Part shown: positions 18,322 to 26,792 of the stretch, one piece after another
How positions within the stretch are numbered: the stretch's first letter is position 1
Layout: the number at the start of each line of letters is the position of its first letter
Origin: Aquimarina amphilecti
Lineage (GTDB): Bacteria; Bacteroidota; Bacteroidia; Flavobacteriales; Flavobacteriaceae
Direction: 5' to 3'
Assembly: GCF_900109375.1 (NCBI RefSeq)
Contig: NZ_FOAB01000007.1
Location: 62,001 to 126,000, forward strand
Length of the DNA: 64,000 nt
Made by a program: the position numbers and the translations under genes
The notes under the pieces: model-generated
What the model saw: the letters and a program-made list of their open reading frames with translations, nothing else
Told to the model about the DNA's origin: nothing
The model's database searches: none

Positions 18322-19797
18322 TTATCCTTTAGGAACTTCACCGTTTTCAATTACTTTTCTATTTCTATTTTTTAGTTTTCTAAGCTCTTTATCTTCTTTT
18401 CTTTTTTGCTTACGGAGCTCTTTATCCATTTTCAATGGGCTTTTGAAATACCAGCTTAAACCTAAAGAAAAATTAAAATATTGATCATCCCTTTTTCCTT
18501 GTGTTACATTATCTAACTTATCACCCAAAACAAGATTATGAGTAGCGTTTACCGAAACCCCTATATGATCAGAAACTAAATACTCAATACCTCCACCATA
18601 CTGGAACTTAAAAAATGTTCTATCAAAATCATCACTACTTACAGTCCCCATTCCCCCAAAGAAATAAGGTGTCAGTTTCTCAAAAGGCAATAAAGTTAAT
18701 TCAGCATTTACATCTATAGCATTAAAGCCTTCTGAAAATGATCCTTCATTTCTCAATTCAAACTTACTAAGACTTGCATTCACATTTAGATATGGATTAA
18801 AATACCATTTCCCTCCTACTCCAATAGAATAAGACAAATCAGCATTATTATAGTCACCACTTATTAACGCCATTCCACCATTCGCAAATACGGACTTCTC
18901 TCCCCTTCTTTCTTTAAAATATCGTTCATAGAGCCCTGTATTTTGTGCTTCATTTTTCTCGTTATTATAATCAGCTACTAACTCATTTATTTCCTCTGGT
19001 TCCGCTTTAGAACTCCACAACTTATCTTCTATCCCTTCTATTATAAGAGCTTCGACTGCTTTTTCTATTGCTTCAGAAACTGCTATTTGTCCAGGTTCAT
19101 TTTTAGTAAAACCTGTTTCTGCTTCTAACAATCTACTAAATTTAACATATCTAAAAAAACTCGCATCCAACGCCTGTGATAATATTGTTTTAGAAACATA
19201 TACAGTTTTTAAAATTTTACCACTAGACGTAGAAACAGCTCTTAAATACACTGTGATTCTATCTTGCCTATATTGAGTAGAACCGCCTATCCCAAAATAT
19301 CTTGCTCCTAATCCTCCAGTAATAATATTAGAGTCATAAGAGACAATTCCTCCCTCTAAAATAATACCAGCATACAATAAAGGTGGTAATTGAGGTTCTT
19401 TAGAATTTTTATTCTTTCTATATTCTTTTCTAGTAGAACGAATAATATTCCGTTCATTCAATAAATTACTTAGATTTTCTCTTTCTATAGGAACAAACCA
19501 TTTGGAATCTTCTAGAGCTTTAACCAAAATAGTAGTCGCTCCTTGAGTAACAGCAGTACTAAATGTACTTCCTGCCTCTGTTGGTTTATATTGACCAGTT
19601 TGATCTCTAAATTTATAGACACCAACAACTACGGGCTCTATAGGTCTAGGAAAATCCCTTAAAGTCTGGGTCAATTTTGTATCCTCACCAATCCTTGCCT
19701 GTTCTATTGTAATAGGCTGATTAAAATAAGTACCACATCCAGATAACAATATTGTACAAGAAATTACTAGAATTACTTGATAAAACTTATGATGCAT
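18322..19797 (-). CDS. csgG: curli secretion channel lipoprotein CsgG with C-terminal beta-barrel-like extension
   Basis: A 491-residue protein. Residues 1-~260 are CsgG, the outer-membrane lipoprotein that forms the nonameric curlin export pore: lipobox LLSGCG (Cys21), VVGVYKFRDQTGQYK, FSTAVTQGATTILVKALEDS, ERENLSNLLNER, YAGIILEGGIVSYDSNI. Escherichia coli CsgG stops near 277 residues. Here a further ~200 residues follow that look like an outer-membrane beta-barrel (GGKWYFNPYLNVNASLSKFE, PYFFGGMGTV, QYGGGIEYLVSDHIGVSVN, NFSLGLSWYFK), then a Lys/Arg-rich tail. Sits 6 nt after csgF. Confidence 0.92.
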   Translation of the reverse strand: MHHKFYQVILVISCTILLSGCGTYFNQPITIEQARIGEDTKLTQTLRDFPRPIEPVVVGVYKFRDQTGQYKPTEAGSTFSTAVTQGATTILVKALEDSKWFVPIERENLSNLLNERNIIRSTRKEYRKNKNSKEPQLPPLLYAGIILEGGIVSYDSNIITGGLGARYFGIGGSTQYRQDRITVYLRAVSTSSGKILKTVYVSKTILSQALDASFFRYVKFSRLLEAETGFTKNEPGQIAVSEAIEKAVEALIIEGIEDKLWSSKAEPEEINELVADYNNEKNEAQNTGLYERYFKERRGEKSVFANGGMALISGDYNNADLSYSIGVGGKWYFNPYLNVNASLSKFELRNEGSFSEGFNAIDVNAELTLLPFEKLTPYFFGGMGTVSSDDFDRTFFKFQYGGGIEYLVSDHIGVSVNATHNLVLGDKLDNVTQGKRDDQYFNFSLGLSWYFKSPLKMDKELRKQKRKEDKELRKLKNRNRKVIENGEVPKG

Positions 19798-19803
19798 TAA
19801 AAA

Positions 19804-20211
19804 TTAATTAGGAATTATTACTTGAGATTGATCTCCGGTGCTAGTGTCCAAAATGTTTATTACCAATCCCTCTCCAGATGGGAAAATTTCGATAAACAAT
19901 GTTCCGAAACTAAAAGTACCTTCAGTCAGCCCTTCTTGTCCAAACTGTTCATTAAACAAAGTTCTGGATATCTGACTTAATAATTGGTTATTTAGACTTT
20001 CTGTAAATCTTTCTAACTCTGATCTATCATCAGCATTTGGATCGTTTTCGTCTGTAAATGTATTCTGAGCTTCTGCAGAACTTAATAGCCATTGATAATT
20101 GAAAGTATCACCTCCAAAAGCAGGGTTTTTTGGCCTATACACTAAATCTTGTCCGTAGCTAAAATGAAAAGCTGAGAAAACAAGTAAAGTAGTTACTATG
20201 ATTGACTTCAT
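19804..20211 (-). CDS. csgF: curli assembly component CsgF
   Basis: A 135-residue secreted protein of the CsgF family, which caps the CsgG pore and couples export to surface nucleation. Signal peptide ends at SYGQ. The mature N-terminus (DLVYRPKNPAFGG) is the CsgF hallmark that inserts into the pore; NYQWLLSSAEAQN and the C-terminal GEGLVINILDTSTGDQSQV also fit. Between csgE (16 nt) and csgG (6 nt). Confidence 0.94.
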   Translation of the reverse strand: MKSIIVTTLLVFSAFHFSYGQDLVYRPKNPAFGGDTFNYQWLLSSAEAQNTFTDENDPNADDRSELERFTESLNNQLLSQISRTLFNEQFGQEGLTEGTFSFGTLFIEIFPSGEGLVINILDTSTGDQSQVIIPN

Positions 20212-20227
20212 ATATTTTAATAAGTAA

Positions 20228-20950
20228 TTAATACTGAAAAATATCTCTTTTTTGTTTTTTAAGATCTTTAAAATATTTGTAAACCCGGCGTATAGAAATT
20301 TTAGACATTTGTTCTAAATATTCTATATCAGGTTTTCCTAGGAATTCATGAATGACTCTATCTTCTATCTTAACCTGAATAATAGTACTTCTACCAAAAC
20401 TGAGTTTTTCATAAACACCGACTATCTTAGAACCATTAATTCTATTTAGTGTATAAGAATTATAAAAAAACTCATAAAAGTCCTTTCCTGGTTTTGTTTT
20501 TGTTTCTTCAATAACAATACCTTTTAATTCGATACCATCATCTTCTACATATTCTTCTTCTTTTTCTTTTTCTTTCGTTTCTTCATTAAAAGCAATTCGA
20601 TCTTTACCCACAATTGTTTCCTCTTCATAAACTAACAAGAGTATCACAATTTTATCTTCTTCATCAACACCTATTGATGCAGTTGCCAGGCTTTTTTGCT
20701 CATTGGCTTCTAAAGTAAACCTACCTTCTTGATTGTTTTTAGTTACATTATTTTTGCTGTTTGTTCTAAAAACTGAAAATGTATATTTTAAACTTTTATA
20801 AACCTCTGTAGCGTTTGTTGCTTCGGCACTAACAGAAATAATATCATCTATTCTTTCTGTTTTAATCTTAGCAACAACTTCTATATTGGTATACTGACCA
20901 TTAGAAAATTGAAATACTAAAAGAAACAGTATGACCAGTTTAAAATTCAT
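20228..20950 (-). CDS. csgE: CsgE with N-terminal CsgH-like domain
   Basis: A 240-residue periplasmic protein. The C-terminal part (about 145-240) is CsgE, the adaptor that delivers curlin to CsgG: GKDFYEFFYNSY, TIIQVKIEDRVIHEFL and a helical C-terminus match the family. E. coli CsgE is ~129 residues. The extra N-terminal domain (~20-125), a beta-rich segment with FSVFRTNSKNN, GRFTLEANEQKSLATASIGV and KIVILLLVYEE, resembles CsgH, the curlin-binding amyloid inhibitor of alpha-proteobacteria; this is inference from strand pattern. An acidic linker (KEKEKEEEYVEDD) joins them. Confidence 0.85.
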   Translation of the reverse strand: MNFKLVILFLLVFQFSNGQYTNIEVVAKIKTERIDDIISVSAEATNATEVYKSLKYTFSVFRTNSKNNVTKNNQEGRFTLEANEQKSLATASIGVDEEDKIVILLLVYEEETIVGKDRIAFNEETKEKEKEEEYVEDDGIELKGIVIEETKTKPGKDFYEFFYNSYTLNRINGSKIVGVYEKLSFGRSTIIQVKIEDRVIHEFLGKPDIEYLEQMSKISIRRVYKYFKDLKKQKRDIFQY

Positions 20951-20971
20951 AAAAAGTAATAAAAATGTCGT

Positions 20972-21487
20972 TTAAAAACTCCTAACAATAATTGTACGAG
21001 CATTACCTGTCATTTTAAACTTTAAATTTTTAGATAGCTCGTTGCTACCAAATCGTTCGAATGAGAGGTTATCTCCTTCTTGAAGAATTTCGAGATTTGT
21101 TGAAATATCACGATTAAATGAAAAATCGATAACTGAATTATTATTACCGTTCTGAGTTATTAATTTTTCGATTTCTCGAGAAGTTTCATTTATATCAATT
21201 AGATTTTGTTCTCCATTCTGGTTTAGGCGAATATCAGATCTCTCCGCTGTTATATTAGAAAACACTTGATTATTAGTACCTACTTGCTGGATAAATACTG
21301 CGCTGTTATTTACCATACTCTCTCTTGCAAGTTGCGCGTTGGTATTATTTTGTATTTGATTCAACGTAATGAATCTATCTTGACTCCCTACCAATGATTC
21401 ATCTCGGCTCTCGTTGTTCTGAGCATAGGAATTCCCACTAAGAAATAGACCAAACGCTACGATAAAAAATGTGAAGTATTTTTTCAT
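20972..21487 (-). CDS. csgB: CsgB-like minor curlin / nucleator
   Basis: A 171-residue secreted protein with a signal peptide (MKKYFTFFIVAFGLFLSGNSYAQ). It carries degenerate curlin repeats with the Q-x(3)-G-x-N spacing (IQQVGTNNQVF, LNQNGEQNLIDI, ITQNGNNNSVI, LQEGDNLSF). The C-terminus is more divergent and basic (LKFKMTGNARTIIVRSF), as in CsgB, where the last repeat anchors the nucleator. Its place directly after the major curlin and before csgE, with few repeats, supports a nucleator role; the exact assignment is by context. Confidence 0.82.
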   Translation of the reverse strand: MKKYFTFFIVAFGLFLSGNSYAQNNESRDESLVGSQDRFITLNQIQNNTNAQLARESMVNNSAVFIQQVGTNNQVFSNITAERSDIRLNQNGEQNLIDINETSREIEKLITQNGNNNSVIDFSFNRDISTNLEILQEGDNLSFERFGSNELSKNLKFKMTGNARTIIVRSF

Positions 21488-21570
21488 TAGTAAAAGGGTT
21501 TTAAAAGTAGTAAAAGAGTTACACTAACTATAGGTCAGTGTAACTCTCTCAAATATATTAAAAATATTTC

Positions 21571-22761
21571 TTAAAGCTCTCCTCCAGAACCACTCTGTGT
21601 TACAACAGCAGCGTTACCTGTTCCACTTTGAAGAATAATACTACTATGAGATTCACCTGTTTGAGTTACAAAAGTAGTGTTACCTGTTCCAAACTGAGTA
21701 TCCTGTGCAAAGTTAGAATCTCCTAATTGGAAAATATCACTGATATTACTAGCTCCATTTTGTAAAGATTCTGCAATGTTTTCATCTCCTATTTGTCCTT
21801 GAAGTACTAAGTTTCCTTCTCCGAAAATACCAAAGTCACCTTCTTGAGAAGCAGTAGCAACATTTCCGTTACCTGATTGGAACTGACTTGCAATGTTATC
21901 ACCACCAAAAAATGCTAAGTTTTGAGTTGCAGAAACAGAGTTTCCATCACCTAATTGAGTTTGAATAATAACATTGTTATCTTCTTCATGTTGAGCAAAT
22001 GCTTCATTCTCATCTCCAGACTGTAATTGATCAACAAGACCTCCTCTAGAGTCAAATAAACTACTACCTTGTAATGAAGTAGCTACGTTACCTCCTCCAG
22101 TTTGTGATTGGATTAAGTTATTATTTGTTCCCCACTGCTCTCCACTTGCTAAGTTAGCTTCACCAACTTGTCTCTGATCAGCAGTATTAGCATCTCCTAC
22201 TTGCGCCATAGAAGCTGTATTAAAAGAACCATCCTGAATGATTAAACTAAAGTTTTCCTCACCACCTTGAGAAGTAGTTGCTGTATTTGCATCACCAAAC
22301 TGACCTTGACCAGCATAATTTAATGATCCGTTTCCAAAGAAACCAGCTCCTTCTTGAGAGATAGTAGCATTATTACCATTACCTTCTTGAAGTTGCTCAG
22401 AAAGGTTATCTCCTCCAAAATTCAATAAATTTTGAGTAGCAGAAGCAGTATTTCCGTTTCCTATTTGTACTTGATAAACTTCATTTCTATCCTCTTCATG
22501 CTGAGCGAATGCGCTATTCTTATCTCCTGTTTGCATTTGAGTAACTATTCCGTTTCTAGAAGCGAATGCATCACTACCCTGAATAGCCTCTGCATTGTTA
22601 CCTGCTCCTAATTGAGTAGTAGTATTAGTATTTGCTAAACCTACTTGTGTAATGTTTGCAGCATTCATATCACCCGATTGATCGACGCTACTAGCATTTG
22701 ACTGTGCAACCATCACTGACGCGCTTAATAAAGTTGCTAGACTAAAAATTACTTTTTTCAT
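21571..22761 (-). CDS. csgA: major curlin (CsgA-like), internally duplicated
   Basis: A 396-residue secreted amyloid subunit, first gene of the curli operon. Signal peptide MKKVIFSLATLLSASVMVAQ. About 17 curlin repeats with the Q-x-G-x-x-N-x-A pattern (ITQVGLANTN, AQVGDANTADQ, QFGTGNTTF). E. coli CsgA is ~151 residues with five repeats. Residues 24-193 and 194-363 are two copies of one ~170-residue unit with an exact 170-residue offset (SAFAQHEED at 83-91 and EAFAQHEED at 253-261; FGGDN at 115-119 and 285-289). Each unit contains non-curlin inserts such as SRNG, FGGDN and GFFGNGSL. 83 nt separate it from csgB. Confidence 0.93.
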   Translation of the reverse strand: MKKVIFSLATLLSASVMVAQSNASSVDQSGDMNAANITQVGLANTNTTTQLGAGNNAEAIQGSDAFASRNGIVTQMQTGDKNSAFAQHEEDRNEVYQVQIGNGNTASATQNLLNFGGDNLSEQLQEGNGNNATISQEGAGFFGNGSLNYAGQGQFGDANTATTSQGGEENFSLIIQDGSFNTASMAQVGDANTADQRQVGEANLASGEQWGTNNNLIQSQTGGGNVATSLQGSSLFDSRGGLVDQLQSGDENEAFAQHEEDNNVIIQTQLGDGNSVSATQNLAFFGGDNIASQFQSGNGNVATASQEGDFGIFGEGNLVLQGQIGDENIAESLQNGASNISDIFQLGDSNFAQDTQFGTGNTTFVTQTGESHSSIILQSGTGNAAVVTQSGSGGEL

Positions 22762-23094
22762 ACGTAAAATATATTAAATTTGATTAATAATACAATTCTT
22801 AAAACATTTTGGGGCGTACGATTGAGTGGTAGACATTTATTAATGCCTAACGCTCATTCTTTATAAAAAATCTGGGGGAGTTGTTCTGCAAATAAAATTT
22901 ATGCGCTATTGCAGTACAAAGCAAATTTATGAAAACCTTAAGGGTATTTTTACATATTCTGTAAGAATTCGACAAAATGCATTACGGAAAAGCCATAAAA
23001 ACCAGAGTTTTATATGATTTTGTCAAGGGTTTAACAGATATTAATTTTTTGTTAAGAATAAAACAAAAAAAATAAATGGTCAGTAAATTCTTAC
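22762..23094. other. intergenic region upstream of the curli operon
   Basis: A 333-bp gap between GSIII (stop side) and the curli operon start. It carries the probable curli promoter described separately and a G/C-richer patch around 22810-22880 (TTGGGGCGTACG, CTGGGGGAG) that stands out in AT-rich DNA and may bind a regulator. I see no reading frame and no clear terminator. Confidence 0.4.
22889..22920 (-). promoter_or_regulatory. candidate promoter of the curli operon
   Basis: On the minus strand a TTTG (22917-22920) is followed after 20 nt by TTTATTTG (22896-22889), seven of eight bases of the TAnnTTTG -7 box, with Bacteroidota-like spacing. It would give a leader of about 120 nt before csgA. 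Confidence 0.4.
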
Positions 23095-25281
23095 CTATCT
23101 TGTAAAAAGAAGCTCTCTGTACTTAGTTAAAGGCCACAATTCATCATCTACCAATAACTCTAATTGATCACAACTATATCGAATCTGATCAAAGAGAGGT
23201 TTTACTTTCTTACAATAATCCAAAGCTTTCTTTTCTACATCATCCAACTTATTGGCTTTTCTGCGTTCTTCCGTCATTTCATTAACCTTCGTATTTATCT
23301 CTCCAATATGTTTAGAAATCTCTTCTATAATCTCCATTTGTTCTTTTGCATATTTCTTAAAATCTTTATCATATAGATTCTTTAATCCAGAAACATTGCT
23401 GATTAACATATTTTGATATTTAATAGCAGTAGGTATAACATGATTTCTTGCTATATCTCCTAATACTCGGCCTTCAATCTGAATACGCATTACATACTCT
23501 TCTATTTCTATTTCATACCGAGCTTCTGCTTCTATTTTATTCATTACTCCCATTTCTTCAAATAGATTTAATGTTTTTTTAGAAACCTTAGCTTTTAATG
23601 CTTCAGGAGTTGTTTTATTATTACTAAGCCCTCTTTTCTTTGCTTCTTTCTCCCATGCTTCACCATATCCATTACCTTCAAAAAGGATGCTTTTAGATTG
23701 TTTAATATATTCTCTCAGTACATTAAAGATAGCTTCATCCTTTTTCAGACTTTTCTTATCGATTAACACATCAACCTCTTTTTTAAATTCCACAAGTTGT
23801 TTCGCCACAATAGTATTCAATATAGTCATTGGATTAGCACAATTTGCTTTTGATCCTACTGCTCTAAATTCAAACTTATTTCCAGTAAATGCAAAAGGTG
23901 ATGTTCTATTACGATCTGTATTATCCAATAAGATTTCAGGAATTTTACCAACTACATTAAGTTTTAAATCAGTTTTTTCCTTAGGAGATAACTTACCATC
24001 TGTGACTCCTTCCAGTTCTTTAAGTACGGATGTAAGTTGTTCTCCAATAAACACAGACATAATAGCAGGTGGTGCTTCATTAGCTCCTAATCTATGATCA
24101 TTACTCGCAGAAGCAATCCCAGCTCTCATCAATTCTTCATGCTCATTAATAGCCTTAATTGTATTTATGAAAAATGTTAAAAATTGAAGATTACTCATTG
24201 GTGTTTTACCAGGCCCCAACAAGTTAACACCCGTATTGGTACTTAACGACCAATTATTATGTTTACCAGACCCATTCACTCCAGCAAAAGGTTTTTCGTG
24301 CAACAAAACCTTTAGATTATGCCTCGAAGCTACTTTTTCCATAATATCCATTAATAAAGAATTATGATCTACAGCTAGATTCGTTTCTTCATAAATTGGA
24401 GCAAGTTCAAATTGATTAGGGGCTACTTCATTATGTCTAGTTTTTACAGGAATACCCAACAACATACATTCCACTTCTAAATCTCTCATAAAAGCCAAGG
24501 CTCTATTAGGAATGCTTCCAAAATAATGATCATCTAACTGTTGACCTTTAGCCGAAGAATGACCTAAAAGGGTTCTACCTGTCATTACAAGATCTGGACG
24601 GGACTCTACTAACGCTCTATCTATTAAAAAATATTCTTGTTCCCATCCTAGTGAAGCGTTCACTTTTTTTACATTTTTATCAAAGTACTTAGCAATTGCA
24701 GTCGCAGCTGTATCTACTGCCTGTAATGCTCTTAATAATGGAGTTTTATAATCTAAGGCTTCTCCTGTATACGCAACAAATACTGTCGGTATACATAGAG
24801 TAGTTCCATAAATAAACGCAGGTGAGGTAGGATCCCAAGCGGTATATCCTCTTGCTTCGAATGTATTACGAATACCTCCATGGGGAAAAGAAGAAGCATC
24901 TGGTTCTTGTTGTACAAGTTGTCCTCCTCCGAATTTCTCTATACCCAAACCATTACCTATAGTTTCAAAAAACGCATCATGTTTTTCTGCTGTAGCTCCT
25001 GTAAGAGGCTGAAACCAATGTGTATAATGAGTTACACCTTTTGACAGTGACCAATCTTTCATTGCGGATGCAATCTGATCAGCAATTCTTCTATCAATCT
25101 TAGTTCCATGATCAATCGCATCCATGACACTACTATAAGCATCCTTAGTTAAATACTGAAGCATCGTTGACTGGTTAAATACATTCTCACCAAACAACGT
25201 AGATCTACGTTCTGTTTCTGTAATTACCACAGAACTACGATTTAACGCCTCTTTTAATGCTTGGAATCTAAGTGTTGACAT
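23095..25281 (-). CDS. glnN: glutamine synthetase type III
   Basis: A 728-residue GSIII, the long dodecameric glutamine synthetase typical of Bacteroidota and cyanobacteria; it makes glutamine from glutamate, ammonia and ATP. ATG 25281 (MSTLRFQALKEAL) is preferred to a TTG 14 codons upstream. Visible: EARGYTAWDPTSPAF, NASLGWEQEYFLID, the metal-site region NQFELAPIYEETNLAVDHN, the ATP-site NGSGKHNNWS, and NRTSPFAFTGNKFEFRAVGS. Divergent from a type II enzyme 222 bp away. Confidence 0.95.
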   Translation of the reverse strand: MSTLRFQALKEALNRSSVVITETERRSTLFGENVFNQSTMLQYLTKDAYSSVMDAIDHGTKIDRRIADQIASAMKDWSLSKGVTHYTHWFQPLTGATAEKHDAFFETIGNGLGIEKFGGGQLVQQEPDASSFPHGGIRNTFEARGYTAWDPTSPAFIYGTTLCIPTVFVAYTGEALDYKTPLLRALQAVDTAATAIAKYFDKNVKKVNASLGWEQEYFLIDRALVESRPDLVMTGRTLLGHSSAKGQQLDDHYFGSIPNRALAFMRDLEVECMLLGIPVKTRHNEVAPNQFELAPIYEETNLAVDHNSLLMDIMEKVASRHNLKVLLHEKPFAGVNGSGKHNNWSLSTNTGVNLLGPGKTPMSNLQFLTFFINTIKAINEHEELMRAGIASASNDHRLGANEAPPAIMSVFIGEQLTSVLKELEGVTDGKLSPKEKTDLKLNVVGKIPEILLDNTDRNRTSPFAFTGNKFEFRAVGSKANCANPMTILNTIVAKQLVEFKKEVDVLIDKKSLKKDEAIFNVLREYIKQSKSILFEGNGYGEAWEKEAKKRGLSNNKTTPEALKAKVSKKTLNLFEEMGVMNKIEAEARYEIEIEEYVMRIQIEGRVLGDIARNHVIPTAIKYQNMLISNVSGLKNLYDKDFKKYAKEQMEIIEEISKHIGEINTKVNEMTEERRKANKLDDVEKKALDYCKKVKPLFDQIRYSCDQLELLVDDELWPLTKYRELLFTR

Positions 25282-25459
25282 AATCAAATAAGTTTTTTTT
25301 ACAAATATAAAACAAGTTTTCATTGTTAATATTAAAAAAATGCTCTTTAAAAATTAAAATAAAACCAAAATACCCCATAAAAAAGTAGGGTGTTGATAAA
25401 AATTAATAAAAAAACTACAATTGACCCCCTATTTTTTTTCGGTTATCACAAATTAAAAC

Positions 25460-25467
25460 TAATTTTG
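25460..25467 (+). promoter_or_regulatory. -7 promoter box upstream of GSII
   Basis: TAATTTTG, an exact TAnnTTTG match, 36 nt before the ATG. No TTG lies at the usual -33 distance (an oligo-T tract is there instead). Confidence 0.45.
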
Positions 25468-25502
25468 AAACCTTTAAGAGTTCAATTTATAAAGTGTTAA
25501 TT

Positions 25503-26525
25503 ATGAGTAAAGCTAAATTAGAATACATTTGGTTAGATGGTTATAAGCCAACTGCTAATCTAAGAAGTAAAACAAAAGTTGAAGATGATTTTAGTGGAAA
25601 GCTTGAAGATTGTCCAGTATGGTCTTTTGACGGTAGTTCTACAAAGCAAGCAGAAGGAGGATCTTCTGATTGTTTGTTAAAACCTGTTGCTATATATCCA
25701 GATCCAACAAGAAGAAATGGATACATAGTAATGACTGAGGTTCTTAACGCTGACGGAACTCCACATGAATCTAATGCAAGAGCTACGATTGATGATGATG
25801 GTGATTTCTGGTTTGGTTTCGAACAAGAATACTTTATTATGGACAAAAACACTCAATTACCTCTAGGTTTCCCTGTAGGAGGTTATCCTGGACCACAAGG
25901 TATGTACTACTGTTCTGTTGGAGGTAGAAATACACATGGTAGAGATTTCGTAGAAGAACACGCTGATTTATGTATTGATGCTGGTCTCAATTTCGAAGGT
26001 ATCAATCAAGAAGTTGCAAGTGGACAATGGGAATTTCAATTATTCTCTAAAGGAGCTAAGAAAGCTGGAGACGAAATATGGGTAGCTAGATACCTACTAG
26101 ATAGACTTACAGAAAAATATGGATACTATATTGAATATCACCCAAAACCAGTAAAAGGTGACTGGAATGGTTCTGGTATGCACGCTAATTTCTCTAACGA
26201 AGTATTAAGAACTTGTGGTTCTAAAGAAGTTTATGAAACTATTTGTGAAGCATTTAGACCAGTAACTAAGGAGCACATCGCTGTTTATGGTGAATTTAAT
26301 GACCAAAGATTAACAGGAGAACACGAAACTCAATCTATTAATGAATTTTCTTATGGAATATCGGATAGAGGAGCTTCAATAAGAATTCCTATTATCACTG
26401 TAGAGAATGGATGGAAAGGATGGTTAGAAGATCGTCGTCCTGCATCTAATGGTGATCCTTATAAAATCGCTGCTAGAATCGTTAAAACAGTTAAAACAGC
26501 TGATATTTCAGCAGTTACAGCATAA
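25503..26525 (+). CDS. glnA: glutamine synthetase type II (eukaryote-like GSII)
   Basis: A 340-residue GSII, the short eukaryote-type glutamine synthetase. ATG 25503 is used; a GTG three codons upstream is unlikely. Visible: LEYIWLDGY, VWSFDGSSTKQAEGGSSD, FGFEQEYFIMD, GQWEFQLF, DWNGSGMHANFS and the C-terminal RPASNGDPYKIAARI. Some Bacteroidota carry this type next to GSIII. It has its own promoter and a strong terminator, so it is a single-gene unit. Two unrelated isoforms side by side suggest conditional use under different nitrogen states. Confidence 0.95.
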   Translation: MSKAKLEYIWLDGYKPTANLRSKTKVEDDFSGKLEDCPVWSFDGSSTKQAEGGSSDCLLKPVAIYPDPTRRNGYIVMTEVLNADGTPHESNARATIDDDGDFWFGFEQEYFIMDKNTQLPLGFPVGGYPGPQGMYYCSVGGRNTHGRDFVEEHADLCIDAGLNFEGINQEVASGQWEFQLFSKGAKKAGDEIWVARYLLDRLTEKYGYYIEYHPKPVKGDWNGSGMHANFSNEVLRTCGSKEVYETICEAFRPVTKEHIAVYGEFNDQRLTGEHETQSINEFSYGISDRGASIRIPIITVENGWKGWLEDRRPASNGDPYKIAARIVKTVKTADISAVTA

Positions 26526-26572
26526 TTGATTTGATGCAAGTGTAACTAACTAAAAGTTTGTTAAACGCAATA

Positions 26573-26607
26573 ACAGCCTTCAGAATATTCTGAAGGCTGT
26601 TTTTTTA
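26573..26607 (+). terminator. rho-independent terminator of GSII
   Basis: Arms ACAGCCTTCAG (26573-26583) and CTGAAGGCTGT (26590-26600), a 6-nt loop and seven Ts. Confidence 0.92.
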
Positions 26608-26792
26608 TGTTGAATAAAAAATAGTTACCTAGTATCGATTATTATTAAATCAAAAAAAAAAATATCATATAGAAAGCGTAAAATAGCATTTACAATCTCC
26701 CAATATAGAATCTGTAGAAACGATAAAAATGTTATCTCAAAAACAAGCTTGTAGGTTCTTCTTTAAAGAATAAACAGACAAAGAAAATCCTG

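Noticed and set aside
21571-22761. Regularly spaced DNA repeats considered as a CRISPR array
   Set aside because: The periodicity comes from ~22-codon curlin repeats in a continuous coding frame; there are no identical repeats with unique spacers and no cas genes.
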